Shown: positions 1 through 7,744, numbered from the stretch's first letter. The stretch: DNA of 64,000 nt from UBA668 sp041394605 (GCA_041394605.1 JAWKHX010000009.1:1-64000), one strand, 5' to 3'. Notes: generated from the letters alone by a model not told the origin. Translations and numbers: made by a program.

Positions 1-2
1 GC

Positions 3-86
3 GGAGGGCGACGGGACCCGAACGCCTTCGACCCGACCGACTTCGCCTTCAATCTCACCGCCATCTGCAGCACCGCGTTGGAGTAA
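3..86 (+). CDS. C-terminal end of an unidentified protein (5' end outside window)
   Basis: An open frame runs in from the left edge and stops at TAA. Its last residues include DPTDFAFNLTAICSTALE. It is followed 27 bases later by a good terminator, which supports this frame as the real 3' end of a gene. Too little is present to identify a family. Confidence 0.5.
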   Translation, partial: GGRRDPNAFDPTDFAFNLTAICSTALE

Positions 87-113
87 CGGAATGGGTGGGG
101 GCCAGACGCGAAG

Positions 114-137
114 AAGCCCCTGCCTGAGCAGGGGCTT
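114..137 (+). terminator. Rho-independent terminator of the left-edge gene
   Basis: AAGCCCCTGC and GCAGGGGCTT form a perfect 10-bp stem around a CTGA loop, followed by TGTGTGTG. It lies directly after the partial gene at the left edge. Its downstream flank is the point where the mobile element starts (base 145). Confidence 0.85.
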
Positions 138-139
138 TG

Positions 140-160
140 TGTGTGGGTTGTTCGCGAAAC
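140..160. repeat. Left terminal inverted repeat with TGTGT flank
   Basis: GGGTTGTTCGCGAAAC at 145-160 is the exact reverse complement of 5922-5937. The five bases outside it, TGTGT at 140-144, recur outside the right repeat at 5938-5942. The repeat contains the palindrome TTCGCGAA (151-158), a likely binding site. Confidence 0.75.
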
Positions 161-262
161 CGGTTTGACGTGGAAGAACGTGCCTACAGCGACGCCTCGA
201 TCCTCCGTTCGCCCACGGAAATTCCTCTGGCGACGAGGTCGACACCATGGCTATCCATCTAG

Positions 263-1144
263 CTACCGAACGCCGCGGCGCTGCTTCCAGTGCGCTGTCA
301 CCTGACGGCTGAACTCGTCGTCGGCGTCCTTGAAGTCACAGACATAGACGCGGGCGGCGGCGTCCTGACCCAGCGGTGTCGGCTTCGTATTTCGGTTGAA
401 CGAAAAGCAAGCGGAGAACCGACGATCTCGCTCGAAGTCGAGGCGCTTCTGACCTCTGTTGTCACCCTCTGTGTCAAGAACGTCCCCCAGTTCGCCACGA
501 TTGACTGGGGTGGGGCTTGGTGACCCTTTGCAATCCATGGTCAAGAGAGGGGAGTAGAAGCCCCTATTCAGCAATGCCTCGCTGAGCGGCACATCATCCG
601 TCCGACGCTCCGCGAACGACGCCTTGACGTGGGCGACTCCGAAACATTGTTCGGTTCCGTCCGGCTTCTGGCCGATTAGCAACAGGTCCGCCTTGTCGGG
701 ATCGACCTGATTCCCGAGCCCAAGACCAGCAAGCAACTCGCGTTTGCGGGCCTTGTGCGGCATCTCGATAGTGACGCCGTTCTTGCCCAGAATTCCGCGG
801 TAGTGCTCCAAGAAAGTTCGCTCCAGCGCGAACCCAGCCGTGCGCTTCCAGCTTTGAGCGAAGTCCTTGCCGTGGTTCGAAGCCGGATGGTTGTACGGGT
901 CACTGAAGGCGTTGGGCAGGATGTAGGACCAGAGGTCAGATGGGTTGACCTTCGGCCAGGTGGCAGCCGCGTAGCTGAACCCGTCCACGATCGCTCCGCT
1001 GGGATCGTCCGCCGCTACTCGGTCGCGGACGATCCGCAGCATCTTGTCGAATTGGCCGACTGTAGCGCCGGCTAGCAGATAGGTCGCGTCGTGCTTGCCG
1101 AACTTGAACTGACGGAGACGCCGCCGGGTGATCGACGGCGGCAA
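263..1144 (-). CDS. Type II restriction endonuclease, CCGG-family (BsaWI-like)
   Basis: This 293-residue protein probably cuts DNA as part of the R-M system encoded with the methyltransferase just upstream on the same strand. The visible active-site pattern is Asp153 (KADLLLIG) followed by Lys174 in HVKASFAER with Glu179. This Lys-x-Ser...Glu arrangement is that of the CCGG-recognising family (BsaWI, Cfr10I, NgoMIV), so a target containing CCGG is a reasonable guess but not shown. The start is a TTG codon; an in-frame TGA lies five codons upstream, so no longer reading is possible. The assignment rests on recalled motif similarity, not on a search. Confidence 0.65.
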   Translation of the reverse strand: MPPSITRRRLRQFKFGKHDATYLLAGATVGQFDKMLRIVRDRVAADDPSGAIVDGFSYAAATWPKVNPSDLWSYILPNAFSDPYNHPASNHGKDFAQSWKRTAGFALERTFLEHYRGILGKNGVTIEMPHKARKRELLAGLGLGNQVDPDKADLLLIGQKPDGTEQCFGVAHVKASFAERRTDDVPLSEALLNRGFYSPLLTMDCKGSPSPTPVNRGELGDVLDTEGDNRGQKRLDFERDRRFSACFSFNRNTKPTPLGQDAAARVYVCDFKDADDEFSRQVTAHWKQRRGVR

Positions 1145-1156
1145 GTCGCCGCTTGA

Positions 1157-1422
1157 TCAACGTCGAGCGTCAGAAACCTTCACGTTCGAGGTGAAGTTCG
1201 ACACTGACAGTCCGATCGCGCCGATGATCGCTATGAGCGTCGCCAGGTCAGGCTCCCACGCCCCGGACTCGGAACAACGACACCCAGCCGCTTCCAGGAT
1301 GAGCTTATCTTCGACCTCTTCGGGGAGATCCCTACTGCCTCTCTGGCGGGTTTCAGCCGGGCGAGCAGGTCAGCGACAGTCGGATGCAGCACCCACTTAT
1401 CTTCGCACGGCGAGCCGCTCAT
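1157..1422 (-). pseudogene. Small ORF between methyltransferase and endonuclease, one frameshift
   Basis: An ATG at 1422 inside the end of the methyltransferase gene opens a frame (MSGSPCEDKWVLHPTVADLL...). It runs into a second frame (SPEEVEDKLILEAAGC...SNVKVSDARR) that stops at TGA 1159-1157, just five codons before the endonuclease start and in its frame. Adding one C to the C4 run at 1322-1325 (G run on the plus strand) joins them into 88 residues. The spacing fills the methyltransferase-endonuclease gap exactly. No family is recognised and no HTH is evident. It could be a broken accessory protein, an intact gene with a sequencing error, or the decayed N-terminus of the endonuclease. Confidence 0.4.
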
Positions 1423-2320
1423 TCGCAGCTTCGGCTTGCGAGCGGTCGATCTCGAATCCGATGAAGGAACATCCTTCTGCCTCCGCAGCGATGCCCGTCG
1501 TACCCGATCCTGCGTACGGGTCGAGCACGACAACGGACCTACTAGCGAGTCCGCCGGCGGCGATGCACCGACGAGGCAGCTCGATCGGGAAGCGTGAGAA
1601 GTGGGCTGGACCCTCGATCTTCTCGTTCGGGAACTCCCAAACCGATCCGACGGGCGGCGACACCCGAAAGTTGTGCCGCTCACTCACCGCGAACAGGTAG
1701 ATCGACTCGTGCTGCCTATGTGGGCGACGGCAGCGGCCTTCCGGCATAGGGTTTGCCTTTCGCCAGATCACCTCGCCACGGAACAAGTACCCGGCGTCGC
1801 ACAGGGCGATCACCAGCCTGTACGGCAAAGCGAGAAGGTTGCCGTACGAAAGCCAGTTCTCGTTGCGGTCGACGAACGCTCGTCGTCGCGCCCGCGGTTT
1901 CGTGTACGCCGAGTTTGATGCGGGTAGACCCTGCTTGTCAGCGCCAAGCGTGCTGTAGGTGTGGTCACCCTCACGCCAATTGACCGGTGTGTTGTAGGCA
2001 TCGCCCAGGTTGATCCACAAGAGCCCGTTCGACTTCAGCTTTGGACGCAGCCCGCCGAATAGCTCAACGAGCGTGTCGAGGTACTCTCTTGGGTCGTTTT
2101 CAACCCCGGTGCCCTCAGACAGCCGCTGGCCCCAGTAGGGCGGGCTGGTCACGATGGAGTCGATGCTGTGGTCGGGCAACCCATGAAGCAGCTTTCGGTT
2201 GTCCCCTACAGCCACCTTGCCGATCTCAAAGTCGCCCACGCGCAGGGATTCGACATGCGGGTTGGCCGCAGACGGCTGTTCGCTGGACGACAAGAGGCTC
2301 ATCTGTTGCACTCCGGGCAT
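1397..2320 (-). CDS. DNA methyltransferase, N4-cytosine/N6-adenine beta type
   Basis: This 307-residue enzyme transfers a methyl group from S-adenosylmethionine to a base in the site cut by the partner endonuclease. Motif IV is TSPPYWGQ at residues 58-65 and the cofactor motif I is DPYAGSGTTG at 267-276. The order IV before I is the beta class. SPPY (not DPPY) favours N4-cytosine methylation. Two starts are possible. The ATG at 2320 has GGGAG seven bases upstream. The ATG at 2302 overlaps the stop of the weak upstream ORF as ATGA. It is followed by the endonuclease on the same strand. Confidence 0.9.
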   Translation of the reverse strand: MPGVQQMSLLSSSEQPSAANPHVESLRVGDFEIGKVAVGDNRKLLHGLPDHSIDSIVTSPPYWGQRLSEGTGVENDPREYLDTLVELFGGLRPKLKSNGLLWINLGDAYNTPVNWREGDHTYSTLGADKQGLPASNSAYTKPRARRRAFVDRNENWLSYGNLLALPYRLVIALCDAGYLFRGEVIWRKANPMPEGRCRRPHRQHESIYLFAVSERHNFRVSPPVGSVWEFPNEKIEGPAHFSRFPIELPRRCIAAGGLASRSVVVLDPYAGSGTTGIAAEAEGCSFIGFEIDRSQAEAANERLAVRR

Positions 2321-2691
2321 GGCGCGCTCCCGTTGCTGGATCCACTTGACGCCGTGGTCGGGGCGACGCGGGCTGAGTCACGCTGGGAGCGAAGTGGCTT
2401 GTGGGCGATCCGGCGAGGTGCCGTATGAGTGAGTGTACGCCGGGGGTGTGGCGGGGTTTCGCGGGGCGATCGCTGGCCCTCGGGAGGGAGTGTTCGTAGG
2501 GGCTGACGCACGAACGGCGAATGCCACCCACTACTCGTAGTTGTGCGGTCAGAGCGATACTCGACAACAGGCATCACGGTCGGGGAGAAGCCGCGCCGTG
2601 TGGAGACGACGTCCGCAACCGACGGGTCGAGAACGGCCACCCGAGCGGCTGAACGTCGGGTGTGTTCCACCTTTGTAGGTGTGAAGGTCAT
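2299..2691 (-). CDS. Possible small ORF between HTH gene and methyltransferase
   Basis: A 130-residue, arginine- and serine-rich frame fills the space between the HTH gene stop (2711) and the methyltransferase. It ends at TGA 2301-2299, overlapping the methyltransferase internal ATG (2302) as ATGA. Its position is gene-like, but the composition is ambiguous and no motif is seen. This stretch (2321-2710) holds nothing else I can identify. It may be non-coding leader DNA. Confidence 0.25.
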   Translation of the reverse strand: MTFTPTKVEHTRRSAARVAVLDPSVADVVSTRRGFSPTVMPVVEYRSDRTTTSSGWHSPFVRQPLRTLPPEGQRSPRETPPHPRRTLTHTAPRRIAHKPLRSQRDSARVAPTTASSGSSNGSAPCPECNR

Positions 2692-2710
2692 GTCGGGCTC
2701 ATCGGTGTTG

Positions 2711-3004
2711 TCACTGGTGTCGTCCTCGGCGCGTGGCGTGGGCCGGCCAGAGTGCGGTGTTGAGGGTGTGTTCGAGGCGGGCGAGGGTGTGGGTGTCCGC
2801 CCAGCCGGTGCCGTTGAGGATGCGCGACAGCACGGGGTGAGCGATGCCGGTGGTGCGGGCGGTTTCGCGGATGCCGTGTTCGCCGATGGCGGTTCGGAGT
2901 CGGACGGCGAAGAGCCTGGCGACCTCAGCCATCTCATCGGAGCATTCTGTCTCGGGCCATTGCAGACAGTAGGTCCGGGGTGCGGGCCTGACTGGGCGAG
3001 ACAT
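2711..3004 (-). CDS. Small XRE-type helix-turn-helix protein
   Basis: The 97-residue protein has a helix-turn-helix in its second half (about residues 33-80; IRETARTTGIAHPVLSRILN). That is the shape of phage-repressor-like DNA-binding proteins, including R-M controller (C) proteins. It heads the minus-strand unit leading to the methyltransferase and endonuclease and is divergent from the recombinase-like gene. A role as regulator of the R-M genes or of the transposition genes is inferred from this position. The start at 3004 is chosen because TATGAT (3016-3011) ends six bases upstream, as in other leaderless genes here. Confidence 0.65.
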   Translation of the reverse strand: MSRPVRPAPRTYCLQWPETECSDEMAEVARLFAVRLRTAIGEHGIRETARTTGIAHPVLSRILNGTGWADTHTLARLEHTLNTALWPAHATRRGRHQ

Positions 3005-3109
3005 GCCCGAATCATACGCAACCCCAGCCCGGCAGTGGTTCATTCTCGAAACAACCCTGTGACATCCCCTCACCATACTGGTACAAACAAGAACCAGTCA
3101 AGGCGGATC
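3005..3109. promoter_or_regulatory. Divergent promoter region of the element
   Basis: This 105-base gap separates the divergent HTH and recombinase-like genes. It contains TATGAT (-10 of the HTH gene, 3011-3016). TTCTCGAA at 3043-3050 is a near-copy of the TTCGCGAA palindrome found in the element ends, and AACAACCCTGT at 3050-3060 repeats at 5930-5940. There is also an ACTGGT/ACCAGT dyad (3077-3082 and 3093-3098). These are candidate operators for the HTH protein or transposase. Confidence 0.5.
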
Positions 3110-4019
3110 GTGACGGTGGCATCGAAGATCGACAACTACACCCCGAAGATCCCGGCCGCCCACTGGGACGCCATCGGGCCGTTTGTGCGGGAAGCCGTCC
3201 GCGAAGGCGAACCGTCGACGCCGTACCACGCCGGGGTGTTGATGGCGGTCGTCACCGCACACGTCCGCTGGGCGTGGATGCGCGGCGAACCGTTGGAACG
3301 TCGGTCGATGTTCGACCGGTACCTGATCGAAGAGTTCACCCAGATCGGCTGCCCTGCCACCTGGTCGCCGGGGTCGCGTGGGAACGGCCGCTCGGTCCTG
3401 TTTCGCATCGCCGAGGCGCTTCTCGGCCCTGATGCCCGCACGCCTCGACTGGCGGCATTGCCCCCGGCCGAACCGATCTCCCCCTACAGCCAGGTGGAGG
3501 TCGCCAGTCTGCGGTCGTGGGCCGACACCCAGTCGACTGCCACCAGACGACGCGATGCGATGGCGCTGCTCGCGCTCGGGGCTGGTGCAGGGCTCGCCAC
3601 CGAGGACATCCTGCCGTTGCGGGTTGGCGACGTGCGCGACCGTGACGGGGCACTGGTCGTCCATGTGCAAGGGCGGCGTGAACGGAACGTGCCGGTACTT
3701 GCTGGATGGTGCGATGACCTTCAGCGCGTACTGGTCGACGACCCCGAAGCGTTCGTTTTCCGGCCAGGACGAACCGGCGTCGGCAAGAACAGCGTTACCA
3801 ATTTCGTGTCGTCAACTGGCGGGCTCAACAAGCCGTCCAGCCAACGGCTGCGAGCCACGTGGATCGTTCACCATCTCACCGCCGGGACACCGATGAAGGC
3901 GTTCATGGCCGCTGCCGGGGTGCAGTCACTGGAAGCGCTCACCCCGCTACCTGAAGTTCGTGCCCGACCTCGACCCTGCTGAAGCCGTCGCTCGTCTGCG
4001 TGGGGAACTCCGCCGATGA
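3110..4019 (+). pseudogene. Tyrosine-recombinase-like protein of the element, frameshifted
   Basis: The protein starts at GTG 3110 (AAGG upstream) and has an N-terminal SAM-like region, then a region resembling the catalytic domain of phage integrases (RRRDAMALLALGAGAGL...GRRERNVPVL, then QRLRATWIVHHLTAG). The frame breaks at the C4 run 3942-3945. Removing one C restores SLEALTRYLKFVPDL with the expected C-terminal Tyr, and the restored frame (302 residues) ends at TGA 4017-4019, overlapping the transposase ATG. This strongly marks the shift as recent or a sequencing error. The first catalytic Arg of the family (GLR) appears as Ala in GLATED. Even when repaired it may therefore be a non-catalytic partner of the transposase. 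Confidence 0.6.
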
Positions 4020-5748
4020 CTTTCGCCGTCGCCGCGGCTTACGACAACGCCTCGCTGGCCGGGGCCAGCCAGCGCGGCCCGATACCGGACGCCACCGTTC
4101 ACGCAGTCGCCGCCATGATCGACAACACAGGCGCCGTGGCACAGATCGCCCGCTGGAGAGACGACGACACACACGGCAGCCATCCTGGCGGGCGACCGTC
4201 AGCACTCGACGACCGAGCCGTCCTCACCGTGTGGGTACTGCTCGCCATCGAGCACTCACCACTATTCGTAGACAGAGCCGCCGACCTGATCGCCAACCGA
4301 CTCAGCCCGGCAGCGCTCAACTCGCTCGGCGTGCGACACCACCCCTCCAGCGTCGATGACTGCTACGGCCGTTGCTGGCGGGCCACCCACCGCCTCCTCG
4401 ACGTCATCGACGCCTACCCGGCGCCACGCCACCGCCTCCTCACAGCCGAAGACCAAGCCCAAGTTCTTGCCGCCCGCGACCCGGCAACGCAGCAGACCAA
4501 ACAACGTCGCGCTGACTGGCTGTGCAACCAGCTGATCGACGGAACCTGGGCGCTGCTACCACGCGAAACCCGCAGACGATGGAACGGCAACACCGCAGTC
4601 GATGCGACCGTGGTTCCGATCTTCAACCGGCCCAGCACCAAACGATCACTCTCCACCGTTGACCCCGACGCGGCCTGGTACGTCCGCGAAGGAGACCACC
4701 GCGACCCCGGCGACGGCCAACGGAAAGGCAAAGGCAGAACCATCTGGGGCTACGAAGCCCACATCGCCGTCGCCACCCCGAACACCCCGACCGCGCTCTC
4801 CGATTTCCCTCTGCTCGCCACCGGCATCACCTTCGACAAACCCGGCCACAACATCGCCGCCAACGCCCTCACGATCTACCAGTCCATGCACCACCGAGGC
4901 ATGCCCACAGCACTCGCCGCAGGCGACCGCGCCTACTGGCCCAACAGCCACGCCGACAAGCTCCAACTCCCGATGCGGGCCCTCGGCTGGACGAACATCA
5001 ACGACTACAAAGACACCGAACTCGGCGTCCAGGCCGGACACGCTGGCGGAATCATGGTCGAAGGCAACTGGTACTGCCCGTCCATGCCCGCAGAACTCGT
5101 CGAAGCCACCATCGACTACCGGGTCCGCAAGACCATCGACGAGTCGACCTGGCAGCAACGCATCACCGCCAGAACCCGCTACTGCTCGCCGCCAAAGAAC
5201 GACCCGACAGCGACGGGCACCAGCCGATGCGCTGCCCCGCCATCGGGCCGTCAGCGACAGTCGCGTGCCCGCTACGCCCCGCCTCGCTCGGCCCGCCAAC
5301 CAAAGTCACCCTGCGGTCACGCGTCACCGCACCACCCGAGCACCCTGACCGCATCTGCACGCAGACCTCTGTGTCATTCCCACCGTCCGCCGGGGCGAAA
5401 CACCGTCAAGACCTGCAGTTCGGAACAACCGCATGGGCCGACGCGTACGCCATCGCCCGCAACACTATCGAAGGCTTCAACGGCTACATCAAAGACGGAG
5501 CCCACGAAGCACTCGGCGACCCCACACGCCGCCGCCTGCGAGGACGCACCGCCCAACACTTCCTCACCACCATGCTCGTCGTCTCCGCGAACATCCGCAA
5601 GATCCGCACCTTCCACGCCGAACAAGCGACACCACAACGGGCCCTCCGCCGACTCGCAGCGAAGAGCCGACGCAAACGCGAAAGCCTCACCGACTACCTC
5701 CCCGACGCCAACGCCCCGCCCGGCACCCCGGCCACCGCAACCGCATAG
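4016..5748 (+). pseudogene. DDE-type transposase of the element, frameshifted
   Basis: The protein would be 577 residues if one C is restored in the CCC run at 5175-5177; downstream of this the reading continues as LLLAAKERPDSDGHQPMRC and ends at TAG 5748. Candidate catalytic residues are Asp196 (AVDATVV), Asp304 (AGDRAYWP) and a Glu in RNTIEGFNGYIKDG, a typical D-D-E pattern of cut-and-paste transposases. It is translationally coupled to the recombinase-like gene (ATGA overlap at 4016). As written, the unrepaired frame runs on to 5860 in a proline/arginine-rich nonsense sequence. I cannot assign an IS family. Confidence 0.7.
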
Positions 5749-5772
5749 CCCGCTGACAGCCTTCACCTGGCG

Positions 5773-5808
5773 CGCCCCGACACCGGCCACCACGCCACCG
5801 TCGGGGCG
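5773..5808 (+). terminator. Hairpin downstream of the transposase
   Basis: CGCCCCGAC (5773-5781) pairs with GTCGGGGCG (5800-5808) in a perfect 9-bp stem with an 18-base loop, 25 bases after the transposase stop. There is no clear T run, so termination is plausible but not certain. Confidence 0.45.
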
Positions 5809-5897
5809 TTCCCTGCCCCAACACGACCGGCGGCGGCGTCAAGGCCGAAAATGGCAATAGCCCGCCGACTAGAAGCCAGCGGGCCATCCTCGACAGG

Positions 5898-5942
5898 CAG
5901 TTTCGCGACCGAATCAGCTCAGTTTCGCGAACAACCCTGTGT
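5898..5942. repeat. Right terminal inverted repeat, TGTGT flank and iterated CAGTTTCGCGA
   Basis: GTTTCGCGAACAACCC (5922-5937) is the reverse complement of the left repeat. TGTGT (5938-5942) matches the left flank. CAGTTTCGCGA occurs twice in direct orientation, at 5898-5908 and 5920-5930, 22 bases apart (two helical turns). That spacing is typical of tandem protein-binding sites at transposon ends. Confidence 0.7.
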
Positions 5943-6024
5943 GGGCGAGGGGGGACTTGAACCCCCACGAGGTAACCCTCACTGGCACCTGAAGCCAGCG
6001 CGTCTGCCATTCCGCCACTCGCCC
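5942..6024 (-). tRNA. tRNA-Leu(CAG)
   Basis: The 83-base gene folds as a class II tRNA. The acceptor stem is GGGCGAG/CTCGCCC, there is a long variable arm, the T arm is GGGGG TTCAAGT CCCCC, and the anticodon CAG sits in GCTTCAGGT. CCA is not encoded. TAGTCT lies 13 bases upstream. The discriminator base A (5942) is the last base of the TGTGT flank of the mobile element, so the element abuts the tRNA 3' end without damaging it. Confidence 0.93.
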
Positions 6025-6082
6025 GAGTGGAAGGCAGAGACTACCAACGCGCGAACTACTTGCCCAACACGGATTCCACCCC

Positions 6083-6088
6083 TACGGT
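6083..6088 (+). promoter_or_regulatory. -10 box TACGGT of the glycosyltransferase gene
   Basis: Eight bases separate it from the ATG at 6097; no ribosome binding site is visible, so the mRNA is probably leaderless. Confidence 0.5.
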
Positions 6089-6096
6089 TTCCGGCG

Positions 6097-6990
6097 ATGG
6101 CAAGGGCGGACTCCGTGCTGTCCGGGGTGGGCACCCCGGCGGGATCTCGCGTGTCCGTGGTCGTGCCCACGAACCAGCGGTGGGCGCACGTGGCCGAGGT
6201 GGTGCGGCCGATCCTGCCCGAGGCCCAGGCGCTGGGTGTGCAGGTGGTGGTCTGCGGCGCCGGCACCGACGCCGTGCCCGACTTCCCGCCCGGTGTCACC
6301 GTCGTCCACGACCCCGGGGGCGACCTGTACACGGCACGCGCCCGCGGGCTGGCGGCCGCCACGGGCGACATCGTCACGGTCCTCGAGGACCACGTGGGGG
6401 TGCCCACCGGGTGGCTGACCGGCTTGGTGCGGGAGTGGGCCTCCCACCCGGACGCCGACGCCTTGCTGTACGACGTGCGCTGCGACCCCGACGCCAGCTT
6501 GATCGAGCAGGCCCTGTTCACCATCACGTTCGGGCCGTTCATGGCCACCACCGAGGTACCCCACGATCGGTCACCCGTGCCCGGCATGGTGTCCCTGCGG
6601 CGCTCGTTCCTGCCGCCGGACCCCGCGCCGGGCGACTTCGAGTACGCCACGCTGCAACAGGTGGCCGCCAGCCCGCGGCTGCAGATGGTGCAACTGCCGG
6701 CACCGGTGCATGCCCAGTACGTGACGTGGCGCGCCCTCCCGCTGAACTTCCACTCCGGCCGGGCCTATGGCGCCGCCTGCGCGGCTCGCACCCACCACAC
6801 CCGCCGCATCCGCCAGGAACTGGCCCGCGTGTGGCGCCAGACGCTGGCGGCCCGCCGCCGATCCAGCGGCTCCCGCCCCACCGTCGCATTCGTCGCCTGT
6901 GTGGCCCTGCTGCTCGGCTGCCACGGCGCCGGGCAGGCCACCGGCGTGGTCACCCGATCTGCCGGCCGCAGCCACGCTCGCCTCGAGTAG
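6097..6990 (+). CDS. Family 2 glycosyltransferase
   Basis: This 297-residue protein has the GT-A fold opening VSVVVPTNQRWAHVAEVV and a later acidic motif VLEDHVGVPTGWL in the place where family 2 enzymes bind metal and sugar nucleotide. It probably transfers a sugar to an unknown acceptor at the membrane. The C-terminal third is arginine-rich and ends with a hydrophobic stretch (about residues 268-280, VAFVACVALLLGC). The start at 6097 is supported by the -10 box TACGGT. It stands between the tRNA and the fhaA operon and shares no obvious operon. Confidence 0.7.
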   Translation: MARADSVLSGVGTPAGSRVSVVVPTNQRWAHVAEVVRPILPEAQALGVQVVVCGAGTDAVPDFPPGVTVVHDPGGDLYTARARGLAAATGDIVTVLEDHVGVPTGWLTGLVREWASHPDADALLYDVRCDPDASLIEQALFTITFGPFMATTEVPHDRSPVPGMVSLRRSFLPPDPAPGDFEYATLQQVAASPRLQMVQLPAPVHAQYVTWRALPLNFHSGRAYGAACAARTHHTRRIRQELARVWRQTLAARRRSSGSRPTVAFVACVALLLGCHGAGQATGVVTRSAGRSHARLE

Positions 6991-7067
6991 CCCCTCCTGC
7001 CGACCGCCGACCGCCGAACCCTCGGCCCGCTGGCCCGGGCGCACCCCCGGCACGGTCCCACCGCCAC

Positions 7068-7073
7068 TAGCCT
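7068..7073 (+). promoter_or_regulatory. -10 box TAGCCT of the fhaA operon
   Basis: Eight bases separate it from the fhaA ATG (7082). It probably drives the whole fhaA-pknB operon as a leaderless mRNA. Confidence 0.55.
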
Positions 7074-7081
7074 TGCCGCAA

Positions 7082-7744
7082 ATGGGTTTGCAGTCGTTCG
7101 AGCAGGGATTGGAGCGTATGGTCACGGGCGTGTTCTCTCGCGGGTCGCGTGCCACCATCCGTCCGGTCGAACTGGGTCGTCGCCTGCTGCGCGAGATGGA
7201 CGACCACCGCAGCGTGGACGTGCGTGGCCGGCGCATCGTGCCCAACGTGTTCCTCTTCACCCTCAGCCCCCGCGACCACGCCGGCTTCGCCGACATCGAC
7301 GAGGCGCTGGTGGCCGAACTGGCCGAGACGGCGCGGGAGTACGCCCGCGCCGAGGGCTACCACTTCATGGGCCCGGTGGCGGTGGAGATGGTGGTGGACA
7401 ACGCGCTGAAGGCCGGCCGGTTCACGGTCACCAGCCGGATGAAGGAAGGTGGCGGTGGGTCCGGTGCAGGCGCCCTGGTGCTGCCCAGCGGCGAGCGGGT
7501 GGAGATCGGCCAGCGGGCCGTGTCCGTCGGCCGCCTGCCGGAGTGCACCATCCCGCTCAACGACGCCAACGTCAGCCGTCGCCACTGCGAGATCCACGCG
7601 GTCGGCTCGGCGTTCGTGGTGGTGGACAGTGGCAGCACCAACGGCACGAAGGTGAACGGCCTGCGCATCCAGGGGGAGCACGTGCTGAGCGATGAGGACA
7701 TCATCAGCGTGGGCTCCACCCACCTGCGCTTCGAGGCGTCGTGA
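7082..7744 (+). CDS. fhaA: FhaA-like DUF3662/FHA protein
   Basis: This cytoplasmic 220-residue adaptor binds phosphothreonine proteins in the PknB pathway that controls wall growth. The N-terminal half (MGLQSFEQGLERMVTGVFSR...) is the DUF3662 domain. The C-terminal half is an FHA domain with VGRLPECTIPL, SRRHCEIH and DSGSTNGTKVNG. The linker between them is short compared with mycobacterial FhaA (over 500 residues). It opens the operon, and its TGA overlaps the GTG of fhaB. Confidence 0.9.
   Translation: MGLQSFEQGLERMVTGVFSRGSRATIRPVELGRRLLREMDDHRSVDVRGRRIVPNVFLFTLSPRDHAGFADIDEALVAELAETAREYARAEGYHFMGPVAVEMVVDNALKAGRFTVTSRMKEGGGGSGAGALVLPSGERVEIGQRAVSVGRLPECTIPLNDANVSRRHCEIHAVGSAFVVVDSGSTNGTKVNGLRIQGEHVLSDEDIISVGSTHLRFEAS

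Larger units (their letters stand above)
145..5937. mobile_element. Putative 5.8 kb transposable element carrying a restriction-modification system
   Basis: The ends are perfect 16-base inverted repeats (145-160 and 5922-5937, starting GGGTTGTTCGCGAAAC). Each is flanked on its outer side by TGTGT (140-144 and 5938-5942), as expected of a 5-base target duplication. Inside are, on the minus strand, an HTH gene, a DNA methyltransferase and a restriction endonuclease, and on the plus strand a recombinase-like gene and a DDE transposase gene, both frameshifted. Base use is less GC-rich than the flanking housekeeping genes in several stretches (e.g. 263-2700). The right boundary is the 3' end of a tRNA-Leu gene. 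What is seen: repeats, flanks and gene content. What is inferred: that the whole unit moved together. An alternative is a smaller insertion sequence (about 3.04-5.94 kb) beside a separately acquired R-M locus. Confidence 0.6.

Noticed and set aside
2543..3109. N-terminal extension of the recombinase-like frame to 2543
   Set aside because: It lies antisense to the HTH gene and its composition changes at 3110, where a GTG with an AAGG site gives the family-like start.
5749..5860. C-terminal continuation of the unrepaired transposase frame
   Set aside because: Sequence after about 5178 in that frame is proline/arginine-rich nonsense, while the neighbouring frame contains conserved transposase residues.
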